Of a stretch of DNA of 64,000 bases, positions 1 to 10,951 are shown piece after piece. A program made the translations under genes and the position numbers. The notes beneath the pieces are model-generated. The model had not been told where the DNA came from, searched no databases, and saw only the letters and a program-made list of their open reading frames with translations. How positions within the stretch are numbered: the first letter of the stretch is position 1; each line of letters opens with the position of its first letter. The DNA comes from Metaphire vulgaris (Eukaryota; Annelida; Clitellata; Crassiclitellata; Megascolecidae): the NCBI GenBank assembly GCA_018105865.1, contig CM030865.1, positions 5,858,182 through 5,922,181 on the forward strand. Direction: 5' to 3'.

Positions 1-606
1 TTTGCCATGTCTTGTGCCTTATCTGTAATACTGAGAAATGAATGACCGTGCACAAAACTGGAGCAGCGACTAACGTCAGAACATCTAGATTACTTGATAA
101 TCATTGCAAATGAAGGACCACCAGAACTTTCTGGTGCTGACAAGAAGTGCTTAGCATATTGTTGGTACAGAAGCAAGCCCAGACAAGTGCAGCTTCCATA
201 GCAAAAGTGTTTGTCAGGGTCCATGTGCTTCCGGAACTGTGTACACTGTGCAGTAAACTAACATTTAGTCATTACAATCTTTTACTTTCTAAATGTGTTC
301 AACTGTATTTGCTTTATGATTAGCCCAGTGCCTGAAGAGAACACGTGATTATGGACTAAAAAGTAGAATATGCACATGATTCAGACAGCAATTCGATTGT
401 AGAACCAGAGAAGAGTGTCAACCAGTGGTGCATCAAATAATATTTTAGTTTGTTTGCAATTGCAATGTTTACATGTCAAGCTAATTTTTCTCTATAAGCC
501 TGCCGGACTACCCCATCATTTTTGTAGTTGCTGACTGTGAACTTTTCATTTGAAATAGCAAGATTATTGATATCATGATATGCCTATAATGGGTGTTTAT
601 CTGTCA
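1..606. other. no gene recognised
   Basis: AT-rich sequence with no extended reading frame, no recognisable protein similarity and no clear repeat ends. It ends where the inverted-repeat element at 607 begins. Confidence 0.5.
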
Positions 607-1016
607 AGGGGCCGTCCATAAATTACGTCACGCGGTTAGGGGAGAAGGTCTGGCCATTTGTGATGAAGTGTGACGATTGGGGGGTCCGTAAATGTGATGT
701 CATGCAAAACAATTTAGGTCATGACCTTTGACCTTTTTTGCTTGTCTGACCTTTTTCTGCTTGTCAGGGATTTTGGAGAGAAAAAATACAATTATGACCT
801 ATTTGTTGTTTGTCAGGGTTTGTCGAGAGGAAAAATAGAGGGAAAAATACAAGGATGGCCTTTTTTGCTTGTCAAGACTTTTCGGAAGATGAAAATACAA
901 AGGGGTCGGCCCGTTGTGACGTCATATTTTAGAGGTCCGACGTTTTGTGACGTCGCGTTACGTAGGGAGGGGGTAAAAAGTGCCAAATTCGCGTGACGTA
1001 ATTTATGGACGACCCC
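607..1016. mobile_element. MITE, family with GGGGCCGTCCAT termini
   Basis: The left end reads AGGGGCCGTCCATAAATTAC and the right end is its imperfect reverse complement (GTAATTTATGGACGACCCC), giving terminal inverted repeats of about 25 bp that continue into GTCACGCG. The interior has GC-poor short repeats of the type TTTTTTGCTTGTCAGG and no transposase. Elements with related ends lie at 25824-26163 and inside both P-like transposon arms (14750-15148 and its mirror). I cannot assign a superfamily. Confidence 0.75.
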
Positions 1017-2239
1017 ACGTAGTGATGTAGTTCATGTCACTGGAGGCTCTGCGACTGATGCAGTATCTGATTAATTGTCATCATTTGAAATGTTTGCATT
1101 GAACAGCGTCTCTGAGCTAAGAAATGTAATTCTCATCCATCCAGCCAAGTCAACCCCCACCCCAAAGGCTATTTTCCTGGGTCAAACATAATTTATCCGA
1201 GACATGAGTGGAAATTCACGCACTCCAATCAAACGAATGCGACTTATTTCTCCTACCTCTTTAACGGTGACCAGCAGCTGGCAGTAGTCCTTGCTTGGAC
1301 TCGGCGCAACATCTGCGCGTTCATATAAGATGCCGTTCAATGGAATCAACGCCATTTGACGACAGAGACACCTGCTCAATCACTCGTCTCTAATGACAAC
1401 AACAGCTGCCCGGCTGCTGCCGCTGTGAGAGGACGCCACTTGAATCTAACTGAAATCGCGAAAGTCTTCCGGAAAAAACAAAATTCGCTACACAGTGAAT
1501 TTCGTATGGTGTCGGATACAGCTTTATATATATTTAGAGCGATTCAAAATTGTTGCCAGTAGTACAGTCTGAAACCTACTGTAATTAATAACTGTTGAAA
1601 AGAAAGTCAGGGATTTGCTATCGAGTTAAAGAAATGAGCTCATAAAACATTCAACTGTAAGACGTTAAGTTTCTGTCATTAACTTAAAATTAAAACTGTT
1701 GAATGTAAACTTATGAAGATGTCCCTAAAATTCGATTTTAATTTTAAATATATTGTCAAAGAAACAGCGTTTCAAAAGAACTAACATAAAACTGTATGAT
1801 TTAAACAGGTGACTCTGGTCGAATAACAGAGGCAAGTAAATTTATCCGAGGTGATTGCAACAGATTTTAACCTGCTTCAAATCCAAGCTGCCTTTCTCAA
1901 AGCTGTCAGCAAGTTTTTGGCATTCAGTCAAATTAAATTTTGCTATAAAATTTCATGGTCCTCGAATCGTCAACAACTTACTTACTGATTTGCTGTCCTT
2001 GGGTACGAGCGATATAAAGAGATAACCGGTTCAATTGTTAAACGCCAAGTCTGTATTTTAAACAGTTACACAGTAATTACAAATTACAGATTACGGATGA
2101 ATTGCACAGCAAATATACGCGTGAGAACCACTATCAAGTTGCTATTCCTTTGAATTGATTGTGATGCTAAGACACTGGAGACTGACTCAAATCGTGTTTT
2201 GATCGGAGTTTTGCTCACACTGTTTCATCGTTTCAAATT
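1017..2239. other. intergenic / possible upstream region of the hydrolase-like gene
   Basis: No exon can be supported. Short open frames here (for example 1356-1562) have no recognisable similarity. The region presumably holds the promoter and 5' UTR of the gene starting at 2240, but I see no clear core promoter motif. Confidence 0.4.
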
Positions 2240-5200
2240 GTGGTTTTATGCAAACGAATTATGATGTTGAGCATAGATCGATCATGCGTTGGATGCATTT
2301 GGAAATCAAGTTTCTGCATTTGGGCGAAACGTTATAAACCGGTGATTGCATACCGGACTTTTAGTCTCAAACGATTAGAGTCACTTCGCCACCTCAGACT
2401 CGTGAAGAACTATAGCGCTAGTGTCAGTCCAGACTGGACAATTAAGGAAAAGTTGTTGACAGTTTGTGCTGGCTTATGGAGTGGATATTTAGATGGAGCA
2501 AATTTCATCGTTAGATATGTGGATACAGCCCCTGAAGCAAGGCAAATGCCTGCTGTACTTGCAGTCGCTAGAGATATTCCACATTCGAATGCACTGCGGC
2601 CTCTACTTGAATCACTTGCCAAGAATGGTTTTCGTATCGTTATGCCTTATCTTCCAGGTATATAAAATTATTGTCTATGTTCTGTTTTAGATCTTCCGAT
2701 TCATTTTAGGATGACTTTGAAAAACTGAAGATGTATTTTTAATTCGGTCGGCAATGTTGTGATCATGTATCTTATTTTGTGGAAATAAAGATTCGTCTTT
2801 CACTTTTTTGTTTCCATTTTTATTACCAGTATATGAACAGAGCATAACCATTTTGATTTAGGTCTAGGCTTTATTAGTAGACTGAATTAATATAATTTAT
2901 TTTAATATTTTATTGCTATAAATGATGGGATTAGTTGACTTTTTCTGTACGCTTCATGAATAAAAGAGGTGGCAAAAACTGTGTTGGGCGTTATTTATAA
3001 TCTCTAGTTAGCGACTGGACATGAATTGGAGGATATTTCAAAGTGCATGATGCTTAGACTGAAAGGATGATCAGTAATTGTTGTTTGCAAGTGATATTTC
3101 TTGGGCAGAATGGTGGTTGACTGAAATCTTTACAGCCTTAGCTCTTTGAAGTCTGCCATTTAGAGTGGCTTCTCTACCAGTCATACAGTTCAGGCAGAAA
3201 ATGACAATTGATTGGAACGTAAATTTTGTTGGTTCCAAAACCTGCAACCAACATAATGTATGGGAATGATTGTTGTGCTGGGTGAAGCAACATGCATTTA
3301 ACACACAGTGCTGCTCTCATGTGTTTGTGTGTGCATTCATGTAGGCACATATTTGTGTGTGTGTGTGTAGTGTGTGCAATGTGTGTGTATGACGATGGTT
3401 GCCATGCCATTTGCATATGTTGTCCATTGTCTTGAAGTTTCAGAAACATTTGAATTTGGTTGGTTTTCATGTATGTTTTGCTGTATTCAGGTTCTAAACT
3501 TACACACGGTGTTGCGAGTGTCGACGAAAATCTCTTTTCTGGATTTCTTGGCGAGCGTTCTGCATTTCTGTTGGATTTCATCGGAAGCTTTGACATCCCC
3601 AGGTATCGTAAAATGCTACAGCCCCATAAGTATTAGCATATTGATGGGAAAGGTGTTACCGAATTTTATCAGATATATTTCATCTGGATTTGTTCTTACA
3701 ACAGAAGTTAGCATGTCTGGTGGACTAATTAATTTTTAAACATGCTTTCATAAAAATGTTTTGTTTTTATGCAAGGACCACTCTGACTGATTTTGTGAAT
3801 TTCCTTGAATTTTTTATCATCTTGTTACTTTTGAACTGCGAATACAAAGTACAAAAGTTCTTGTTGTAGAGTTGTTGGTAGTTTGTCATATTGGGATGAA
3901 CATGTCCTATGCCTAGTTTTCTTTGCCACTTCAATATTGAATGTTTCAAATTTGTACCTGTCAAACATTTCTTGTACCTAAGAAAACATTGACATCTATA
4001 TGCAGCTGCTAGTGGCATAAGTATCTTCATCTTTTTTCTTTCCATCTGCTGTTCCCTATTGAATAAGTATAAGCATAAGTATGGGTGGATGAAGTAGATG
4101 ACCTCTCTGCATCACAAGGCTTTCATTGGCCTATTACACGGGTACTCAAACTTTTTTAAAGGCGGTCCACATCCAGTCTTCCTTCGTTCGCGTGGGTCCA
4201 CTGGTTACAAGGAAGTCAAATTATTCCTATAAAAACTACAGCATAGTTGGCAACTATGAGTAACTATGGTTCCTTTTAGTAGACGGTTACAAATGAACCA
4301 AGGCAACATAAAACAAGGTTAAATTAAAAATGCATAGAATAAATTTTAGCTGAATCGGAAAATTTCAATTTGAGCAGATTAAGGTTGCTAAGACCGCTGG
4401 TTTTGAAGGACCGGTTGACCGTTCAAAAAAAGACCGGTTAACGGTTAAGCTCGTTATTGGCAGTCTGGTGTCGTGCCAACATCACAGCGCTTTGATGCCG
4501 CCAGCGCCTATCCCGGCATCCTGTGAAGCTACAACAAAGCATTTTGGTGTTTTCAAATTGAAATTACGGTTAACCGGTCAAAGTTAAAAGGACCGGCCCT
4601 TGCTCTTAGGACCGGCTAACCGTTAACAACCTTAGTGCAGATCTTAAAGCACATTTTGCAGTGCTACTAAGTGACTAGCGTGAAATTGAAATTGTTTCTT
4701 CGGCTGCATAATTGAAACATAATCGAGCGAATAAAATATAATCAGTCAAAGCAATACGCATTGCCCTTTGCAGGTGTTGGACTGTTATAACACTGCGATG
4801 TTTCGATTAATGCTATTCATAGCAGAAAATGCTGATTCACGCGTATATGTGGATACAAACATTTTCAGGACAGAAATTGCTAACTTCTTGGTTACAGGAT
4901 ACTGAGAATCTGGAACAAAGTTGGCCAAAAAGTTAGTTATACCAACTTCACTGAGTTTATGTTTAAAAAAATCAGATGCTTGAAAAATGAACATCTCAGA
5001 AATATGTTGGCCAGGTGGTGTAAAATCTGCTTGTGCAGCAGTAGCTTTTGCGATCATCAAAGAACTGGCGTCCAACGCCCTAATGGCGTTGATTTTATCA
5101 GATTGGAGGACTGACTTTGCCAGATATTTTTCTTTGTGGTGTTCAGCATGTTTCGACTCAAAAAGTCTTCTTATTTTATATTTGTACTTTTAATTGCACT

Positions 5201-8200
5201 CGTGGTCTCAATGGCAGATAATACACACTGGCCGTGCATTGTGTCGGTCATGCAAAATTAAAGAAACGATCATCTGTCCATGACTTACGAAATAACCAGT
5301 TTTTGATGTCTACTTTTCTTCCATCTATCTATCTATACATGACGATTTGTAGAGCGTCATAAACAAGACGAAGGCCAAAGACAAAAGCGCTTTACAGTCA
5401 AAAAGCTAAATTGTACGAGAGCTTAAATAAGTGCGTCTTAAGCTTGCATGCAAAAGTCCAGGCCGAGGTGGCCTTGGTCACCTCGTCCGGAAGCGCATTT
5501 CCACAAGGGGGGTTCCGTGAGACACAGATCTCTCTCCGAGCTTCACTGTCCTCAACGGAGGAGGGACATGCAGTAGGGACCGACTGCTGGATTGAAGCTG
5601 CAGGGGCTGGTCTGTCTGATCCCGTCTTCGCACCAGAGTCAACAAGTACTCCGGGCAGGAGGTGTCGTACAGGGCTCGGAATGTCATCCAGCAGCGTTTG
5701 TACAGTATATGATTCGTTCGGGCACCTTGAGCCAGTGTAGCTTATCCCTTAATAATGGGGTGACGTGGTAGTTCCACCTGGCGCCAAAGATCAAACGATC
5801 TTTGTTTGATACTATTCTCTATAAGTACAATTTCAGTGGATTTTTTTAAAATTAGCAAACAATTAACCAGGCAGTCAGAAACGAAAATGTGCCAACTTAT
5901 GATGGTAGTGACAACAGCAAGTAAGTAGGCCAATATTACAGGCTCAAAATTTTTCAGACACTGAAAGCTGTGGCAGTCCACAAGAAACATCCTCACAGTC
6001 TGGATTGTGGGCCGTGGTTTGAGTACCCACAGCCTACGTGTATTAGGTTTTATCAGTATTTTAAATTTTAAGACCTTGCAAATTTTTTGGGAGTGAAATT
6101 CTGTTGTCAGACACATAATTAAGAGAAATTTTTTTTTTTTGCAGATTTGATGTTGCCATCGGTTACTGCACTGAATGTTTTCCTGTTCTTACTCTTGCTT
6201 CAAGTTTCCGTATCTTTGGTAGTGTTGTCTTTGTATGCCCTGTCCCTGGGCATGTTGCACCCAGGTAATATTTTAGTGTAGTTGGTTCAATTTTTGTTCC
6301 ATATCAGTTTTGTTACTGTTAAATTATTTAGCATTGTAGTTTTCTGATTTTCTGACAGAACACCGTAATTCATTGTATGTGTATATGCATTTGGAACCAG
6401 TGTTTGATTACTGGTATTTTAAATGCAGGGGAAGGTTTACATTACTTGCATGCCAAAATTTCCACACAAAGTGTGGTGGGAGGTGGTTCTGAGTTGGATA
6501 GGCTGTTAACCTCCAATCGTCCAGCAAATGGAACCTCATTTAGGACTTTGTAGTCTCAGCATGCTTTGTATTCTGTCAGTTTGCAATGATTGTATTTTAT
6601 AAAGATTATTTCATGTAAGTAAGTAAGTAGTGTATCAAAACATTTTTTCATGCAAGGAGATAAATGACGTTTTAATTAAGCGGCTATTGTTTGCAGACAT
6701 ACGGTATCTTTTTATGGCAATGTTAACGGTCTTTTTTGTTATCCAGCCCATTCAGTACATTTCTCAGTTCCAATTAATTTTGATGTTTGTGGGTTTTTGA
6801 CTGGCATTTTTTGTTGTTGTGTCTTTCTCAGTTGCCACTATCTCATTAAGAATATTCTTTTTTTCTATTTTAGGCATTGTAATTGTGTTTGTTGACGTTT
6901 CAGATGGATTCGACCGCGGCATGTAAGCTTAAAAATGATGGTTTGGTATCAAAGCTGGTTGTTATGGCCGTTGGCAGCACTTTGGTTTCACACGTACGTA
7001 CGCCAGCGTGTCTCGTACATCCGGTCTCCAACTACATCGGAACTTAATTTGCTTTTGCGAATATCACATAGCATCAATCAGGAGGCGGTTAGTGTCTTGT
7101 CAAGTTAGAGTTGCAGCAAAATTTTCCTTCAATTGTATTTAAATTTGATTTGTATTTGTATTAACGAGCCATGTAAAGAATCATTTGCACAGTATATTCT
7201 AATTATCATCTTGGTCGTTGTCCATCTTTCACTAGAAAACATTATTGGTGATAAATTTTAGTCTTGCTTCAATTTTAAAAATTGGTCTGAATACCGTTTA
7301 GCATGGTTGCTGTTACTTGCTAGAAATACTTAGTACTTGAAGAGGAAGTACACAAGTTAATTTTGAAAAGTAGTTAGAACTCTGAGTAGAGTTTTATGTG
7401 ACTTTTCACGGGTTTTTTAAGTTTTCTGATTTCAGTGGCTTTAGCGTGATATTTTGATATTTTTGCATGAGTTGTAGTTGACCTGTACTGATTGGTTTTA
7501 AGAATTTTAAATTGTTTTGACAGATTCATGGTCTGACATTTGGGTTTGAATCACAGAGAATTCCGTTGTTGTATGTGTTGTGTGATGGTGATCAAATGGT
7601 TGACTGCAAAATCAGCAGAGAATTTGCTGAAATGTTCGGCATAACAGCCGAGGATACCGATATTTATGATGCTTCTGGTCAGCTATTGCAATCAGGTTAA
7701 CTATGAATCTTTGATTTGCTGATCTTTGTAACATAAAGGCCCTATCTTTAGTTAAATAATACTAGTTCGTGATAATATTGCTTAGCATAGAATAACAATT
7801 GAATTGATGTAATTGTTAGCAGGTTATTTAAATATTAAAAACCTTTAATTTAATAGTAAACAAATGCTTTTTGACTATGGCTAAAAAGTAATATTTTCAC
7901 TGTGCGGGGGTTGTTGCTAATTTGTACGTATGCATGGGGGGGTAACGAAGATGTACGGTGTGCAACGGGGGGGGTGAAAATTAGAGATGGGAAAGAACCC
8001 GAACCCTACTTATTGTAGAACCCGAACTGAACTCAAAACTTCAAGGTAAACAAAGAACCCGAACCAAACCCATGTTGGCTAGAACCCGAACTAGAACCCA
8101 AAGTCTTGGGTTCTTTCCCATTTAAGTCAAATTAAAATTTTATTTGACTCTTTGTAGCTGTCAATTGCATGTCCATTATCCACTGTTTTAAATGTAATCA

Positions 8201-8932
8201 CTTCACTTCAGTTACAAGTTATATGTATTGCAGCTTACAGGTACTAGTTACAGCCTAAATGTTAACAACCCAGCTGCTATTAAATGCAGCGATGTACAAT
8301 TTTTATAACACAAAATTTGATAAAAGTTACTAAGAAGTTAGTAAGAACTCGAACCGAACCCGAACCGAACTCAAAACTTCAAGGTAAACAAAGAACTTGA
8401 ACCCGAACCGAACCCACTTTTGCAAGAACCCAAACTAGAACCCAAAGTTTTGGGTTCTTTCCCATCTCTAGTGAAAATATGACTTTTTTGCATACATACT
8501 ATATGGATGGCTCCTAAATGAGCTAAGAGCATAAAACAAGGGTGCGTTTGCATACATTTTTCATTTTGGAACGTGATTTTTGGGGTTAACGCCCCCTCCT
8601 TGGCTGGCTGCCGACCGAAAAATTTAACCTTAATGTTAATAAATTGATTTGATGACATACGTAAGACCTTTGCAATTTCATTGCTTGAGAACATTTTATT
8701 TTGACTTTTTAGACTATGCGATTGAATTTACTTTTAATTCATTGTCTGCATATTCAAGTTCTGTATTTTTGTAGCTACTCATGAATCAAGTTTGCGCTAT
8801 TTGAAGGCCATTCAGTTCAATGCACCAACACATTTTCCACAGTTAGATGAGCATTTATGTAAAATAATTTCTACAGAGGTGACAGATCTGTGCAAAAATC
8901 AAAATGCTAACAAATCTACATGTAAGTTGTAG
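2240..8932 (+). CDS. alpha/beta-hydrolase-fold family protein, 6 exons, probably catalytically altered
   Basis: Exons 2240-2657, 3491-3602, 6145-6264, 6904-7087, 7524-7695 and 8775-8932 (stop TAG) all have GT-AG borders and consistent phase, giving 387 residues. A basic, cysteine-rich N-terminus (residues 1-60, possibly a targeting or membrane segment) precedes a fold that looks like an alpha/beta hydrolase: strands around MPAVLAVARD and FRIVMPYLPG, a nucleophile-elbow region FDVAIGYCTECFPVLTLAS (exon 3), and a late LLYVLCDGDQMVD strand resembling the catalytic-acid loop (exon 5). A Trp-rich segment (MMVWYQSWLLWPLAALWF, exon 4) fills the usual cap or lid position. The usual G-x-S-x-G is G-Y-C-T-E, so the serine is replaced by cysteine. 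The family is inferred from pattern only; the substrate is unknown. The start is the first in-frame ATG; an ATG shortly downstream (about 2261) is also possible. Confidence 0.7.
4139..5075 (-). mobile_element. hAT transposon remnant with transposase C-terminal fragment
   Basis: Lies in intron 2 of the hydrolase-like gene. The antisense frame 5075-4785 encodes 96 residues ending in a segment (LAISVLKMFVSTYTRESAFS) that matches the hAT C-terminal dimerisation (hATC) pattern seen in ZBED5/FAM200-like proteins. The left boundary near 4139 (GGGTACTCAAACTTTTTTAAAG) resembles hAT termini. The rest of the transposase is missing, so this is a dead copy. It is interrupted by the MITE at 4380-4634. Confidence 0.65.
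4380..4634. mobile_element. hAT-type MITE with 8-bp target duplication
   Basis: Ends are TAAGGTTGCTAAGACCG and CGGCTAACCGTTAACAACCTTA, inverted relative to one another. The flanks GAGCAGAT (4372-4379) and GTGCAGAT (4635-4642) form a 7/8 target duplication. The interior is itself rich in inverted GACCGGTTAACCGGTC-like motifs. No coding capacity. It sits inside the older hAT remnant. Confidence 0.75.
5330..5740 (-). mobile_element. non-LTR retrotransposon 3' fragment (CR1/L2-type)
   Basis: The antisense frame (5687-5478) carries the C-terminal signature of CR1/L2-type ORF2: a stretch of the type YLLTLVRRRDQTDQPLQLQS followed by KLGERSVSHGTPL, corresponding to the common GeRsFs..gPrlWNsLP motif with a frame break at the WNSLP part. 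The downstream GCGCTTTACAGTC element (5390-5402) is typical of the tail. Located in intron 2 of the hydrolase-like gene; non-functional. Confidence 0.65.
7982..8470. mobile_element. hAT-type MITE with exact 8-bp target duplication
   Basis: Termini TAGAGATGGGAAAGAACCC and GGGTTCTTTCCCATCTCTA are perfect inverted repeats of 19 bp. GTGAAAAT flanks both sides (7974-7981 and 8471-8478). The subterminal regions contain repeated GAACCCGAAC motifs in both halves. 489 bp, non-coding, in intron 5 of the hydrolase-like gene. Confidence 0.9.
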
Positions 8933-9411
8933 TAGGAATGAAGTGTTTGCTGTGTTAGATGGCCTAATGCTAAAGGAACTGAAAATAAAAACACTGTTTT
9001 GTTACAAAAGAACTTGTGTGATTTTGCTTTGTGTACTGTATTCATCAAGAATCATTTACAATGGGTTGATGGTTGCATGCAATATCAAATTATAATGTTA
9101 TTTTTTTCTTACTAATTACAGTATTACATTTATAAAGATGACGTTTGGAATTAATTGCAATTGTTCTAATTCACTGATGATTACAAAATTTTGACAACAT
9201 TAAATTAAAGTGAGAAAGTGTAATTTTTAGGAGTAATTTTCACTTTGTCACTTTCTGATGAGATTTCAAATCCATTTGCAAAAAATCGCATCAATGCCAT
9301 ACAAGAAGTGTTGAATAATAAAGAATAAGACACCTTTTATTTGTATGTTATTTTTATTTCTGAGCTGCCAGAAATTCGGGAACCAAGCATTAAAAGGAGT
9401 TGGTGAGAAGC
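8933..9411 (+). other. 3' UTR and flank of the hydrolase-like gene
   Basis: AT-rich sequence following the stop codon. A canonical AATAAA polyadenylation signal lies at 9317-9322, about 385 nt after the stop, with no other feature recognised. Confidence 0.5.
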
Positions 9412-9577
9412 AGGGGCGTAGCCAGGAATTTGATTTGGGGGTATAATGTGATTTGGGGGGTATAAATCTTTAAAAACTTTGAAAATCTTAAAAACACATA
9501 AAAATTTATTTTGAGGTAGTCTGATTTTTCAGGGGTATCTATGCCGATATACCAACACCCCTGTCGCTACGCCCAGA
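9412..9577. mobile_element. small MITE with GGGGCGTAGC ends
   Basis: Left end CAGGGGCGTAGCCAGGAATT and right end GTCGCTACGCCCAGAGG form an imperfect inverted repeat. The interior GATTTGGGGGTATAA is shared, inverted, with the MITE at 60256-60450. No clear target duplication was found for this copy. Confidence 0.55.
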
Positions 9578-9749
9578 GGGGAAGCTGTTGGACACCAACT
9601 TTATAGGACTAATGATGACATTCGGCTTTCATTTTTACTTTCTTCATTTAATACATCTATCACTGAGCTTGAATCAGCATTTTCATAAATTTCTGCATGA
9701 ATGTCATCAAATTGCCTTGATTTTAACCCATCTAAGACAGAATTTCTTT

Positions 9750-10430
9750 TAATATGGACTACCCCTACAACTCAAAAAATGATCCTTTGCTAGTTTTGGC
9801 TTCTGCCACCACAATAAACCCGTTCCAACTGCAAAAAATCTTGAATTCAAATCTGATTCTTCTCTAAACTTTAAAACACAAATCTGTCAACTTTCACAAC
9901 GCCTGCTATGTTCATATTAGTGGCCTTCATCGCCTACGTTCTTGTCTCGATACCAAAACTGCCTTCACAATTGCCACTTCAATAGTTCACTCCAAATTAG
10001 AATACTGTAACTCCCTTTACTATACTCTTCCCAAAGCCTCTATCAATAAATTACAATCAATTCAAAATGCAGTAGCTCGTGCTGCTACTAATTCGCCTAA
10101 TTAGTTCAACCATATTAATTTTCACCCATACTGAAATCATTAGGCATACACTGCATGGCTTAAAATAACTGAACATATAAAAGATAAGACTTAATATAGC
10201 TCACTTCAGTCATCAAAATCTGTCTACCTTAGAACACAACACTTCAGCCTCCTCCACCCACACGATTGTCATCTCTTCTCACTCTTTTACGCCCACTGAA
10301 TCAGTCATCCCTGCAAATCTGCAACCGGTGTCTTTTCATACGCCACACCTGAAATTGGAATTCGATTTCATCTTCCCTCCGCAGCCTTAGACCTTGTCAA
10401 ACAACAAATTCTGGATTCTCATTTCCCATA
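9750..10430 (+). mobile_element. non-LTR retrotransposon (CR1/L2-type) RT C-terminal remnant
   Basis: Conceptual translation across several stops and shifts shows SIVHSKLEYCNSLYYTLPKA followed by INKLQSIQNAVARAAT, matching the conserved RT-thumb region of CR1/L2 elements (LDYCNSLL.GLPK...LQ.VQNAAAR). Numerous stops mark it as an old copy. Confidence 0.75.
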
Positions 10431-10504
10431 ATTCCTGCATTAACTCATCATGTCTTCAGATTTCTCCTTAAATTGTTCCTTTTTCTTAAACCATTTCCTC
10501 CATA

Positions 10505-10619
10505 GCTCTAACAACCTAGCCTCGCTGCCCTTCGGATATATTGACCATTGCCTCGCTGATCATTCGCCTTTCACTTAGCTATTTTAAGTAGGCTAAGCTC
10601 CTAAGAGGCTAAGTTGCAC
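10505..10619 (+). repeat. left part of a dispersed repeat split by the P-like insertion
   Basis: The sequence CGCTGCCCTTCGGATAT...CATTGCCT...AGCTATTTTAAG resembles the reverse complement of 63845-64000. The right part resumes at 21795 (CTATATAAACCTGC...TTACTTACTTACC), again matching the other copy. This shows the pre-insertion site of the P-like composite. Confidence 0.65.
10612..10619. repeat. 8-bp target duplication of the outer P-like element (left)
   Basis: AGTTGCAC here and at 21787-21794, immediately outside CAAAG...CTTTG termini. Exact match; 8 bp is the duplication length made by P-type transposases. Confidence 0.95.
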
Positions 10620-10778
10620 CAAAGTTTTTCATAGGGAAAGTTCGGCGATCTCTCATTGGCTCCGTGGTTAAACGTCATTCTATACTTATACGTCATGGAC
10701 GCCATTACCAGTCCTCCGCTGCAATATCTACACGTGTTTTTGCATGCAAAATTTCTTTATAAACGCAAATTACAATTG

Positions 10779-10786
10779 GCAAAACT
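10779..10786. repeat. 8-bp target duplication of the inner P-like element (left)
   Basis: GCAAAACT here and at 16367-16374. It proves that the mirror structure arose by a transposition event rather than by a simple inverted duplication. Confidence 0.95.
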
Positions 10787-10951
10787 CAAAGTTTTTCATA
10801 GGGAAAGTTCGGCGATTCATTGGCTCAATGATATCGGAAACCGGAAGTTCGAAAAACGTCATAAAAATGGCCGCTCACGGGATTTACATAGCGACGAAGC
10901 TATTTCAAATTACTAATTTGTTCAATTAGTTATCGATTCTTCGTATTATAA

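Noticed and set aside
1356..1562. 68-codon frame upstream of the hydrolase-like gene
   Set aside because: No similarity recognised, no splice context linking it to the gene; likely chance.
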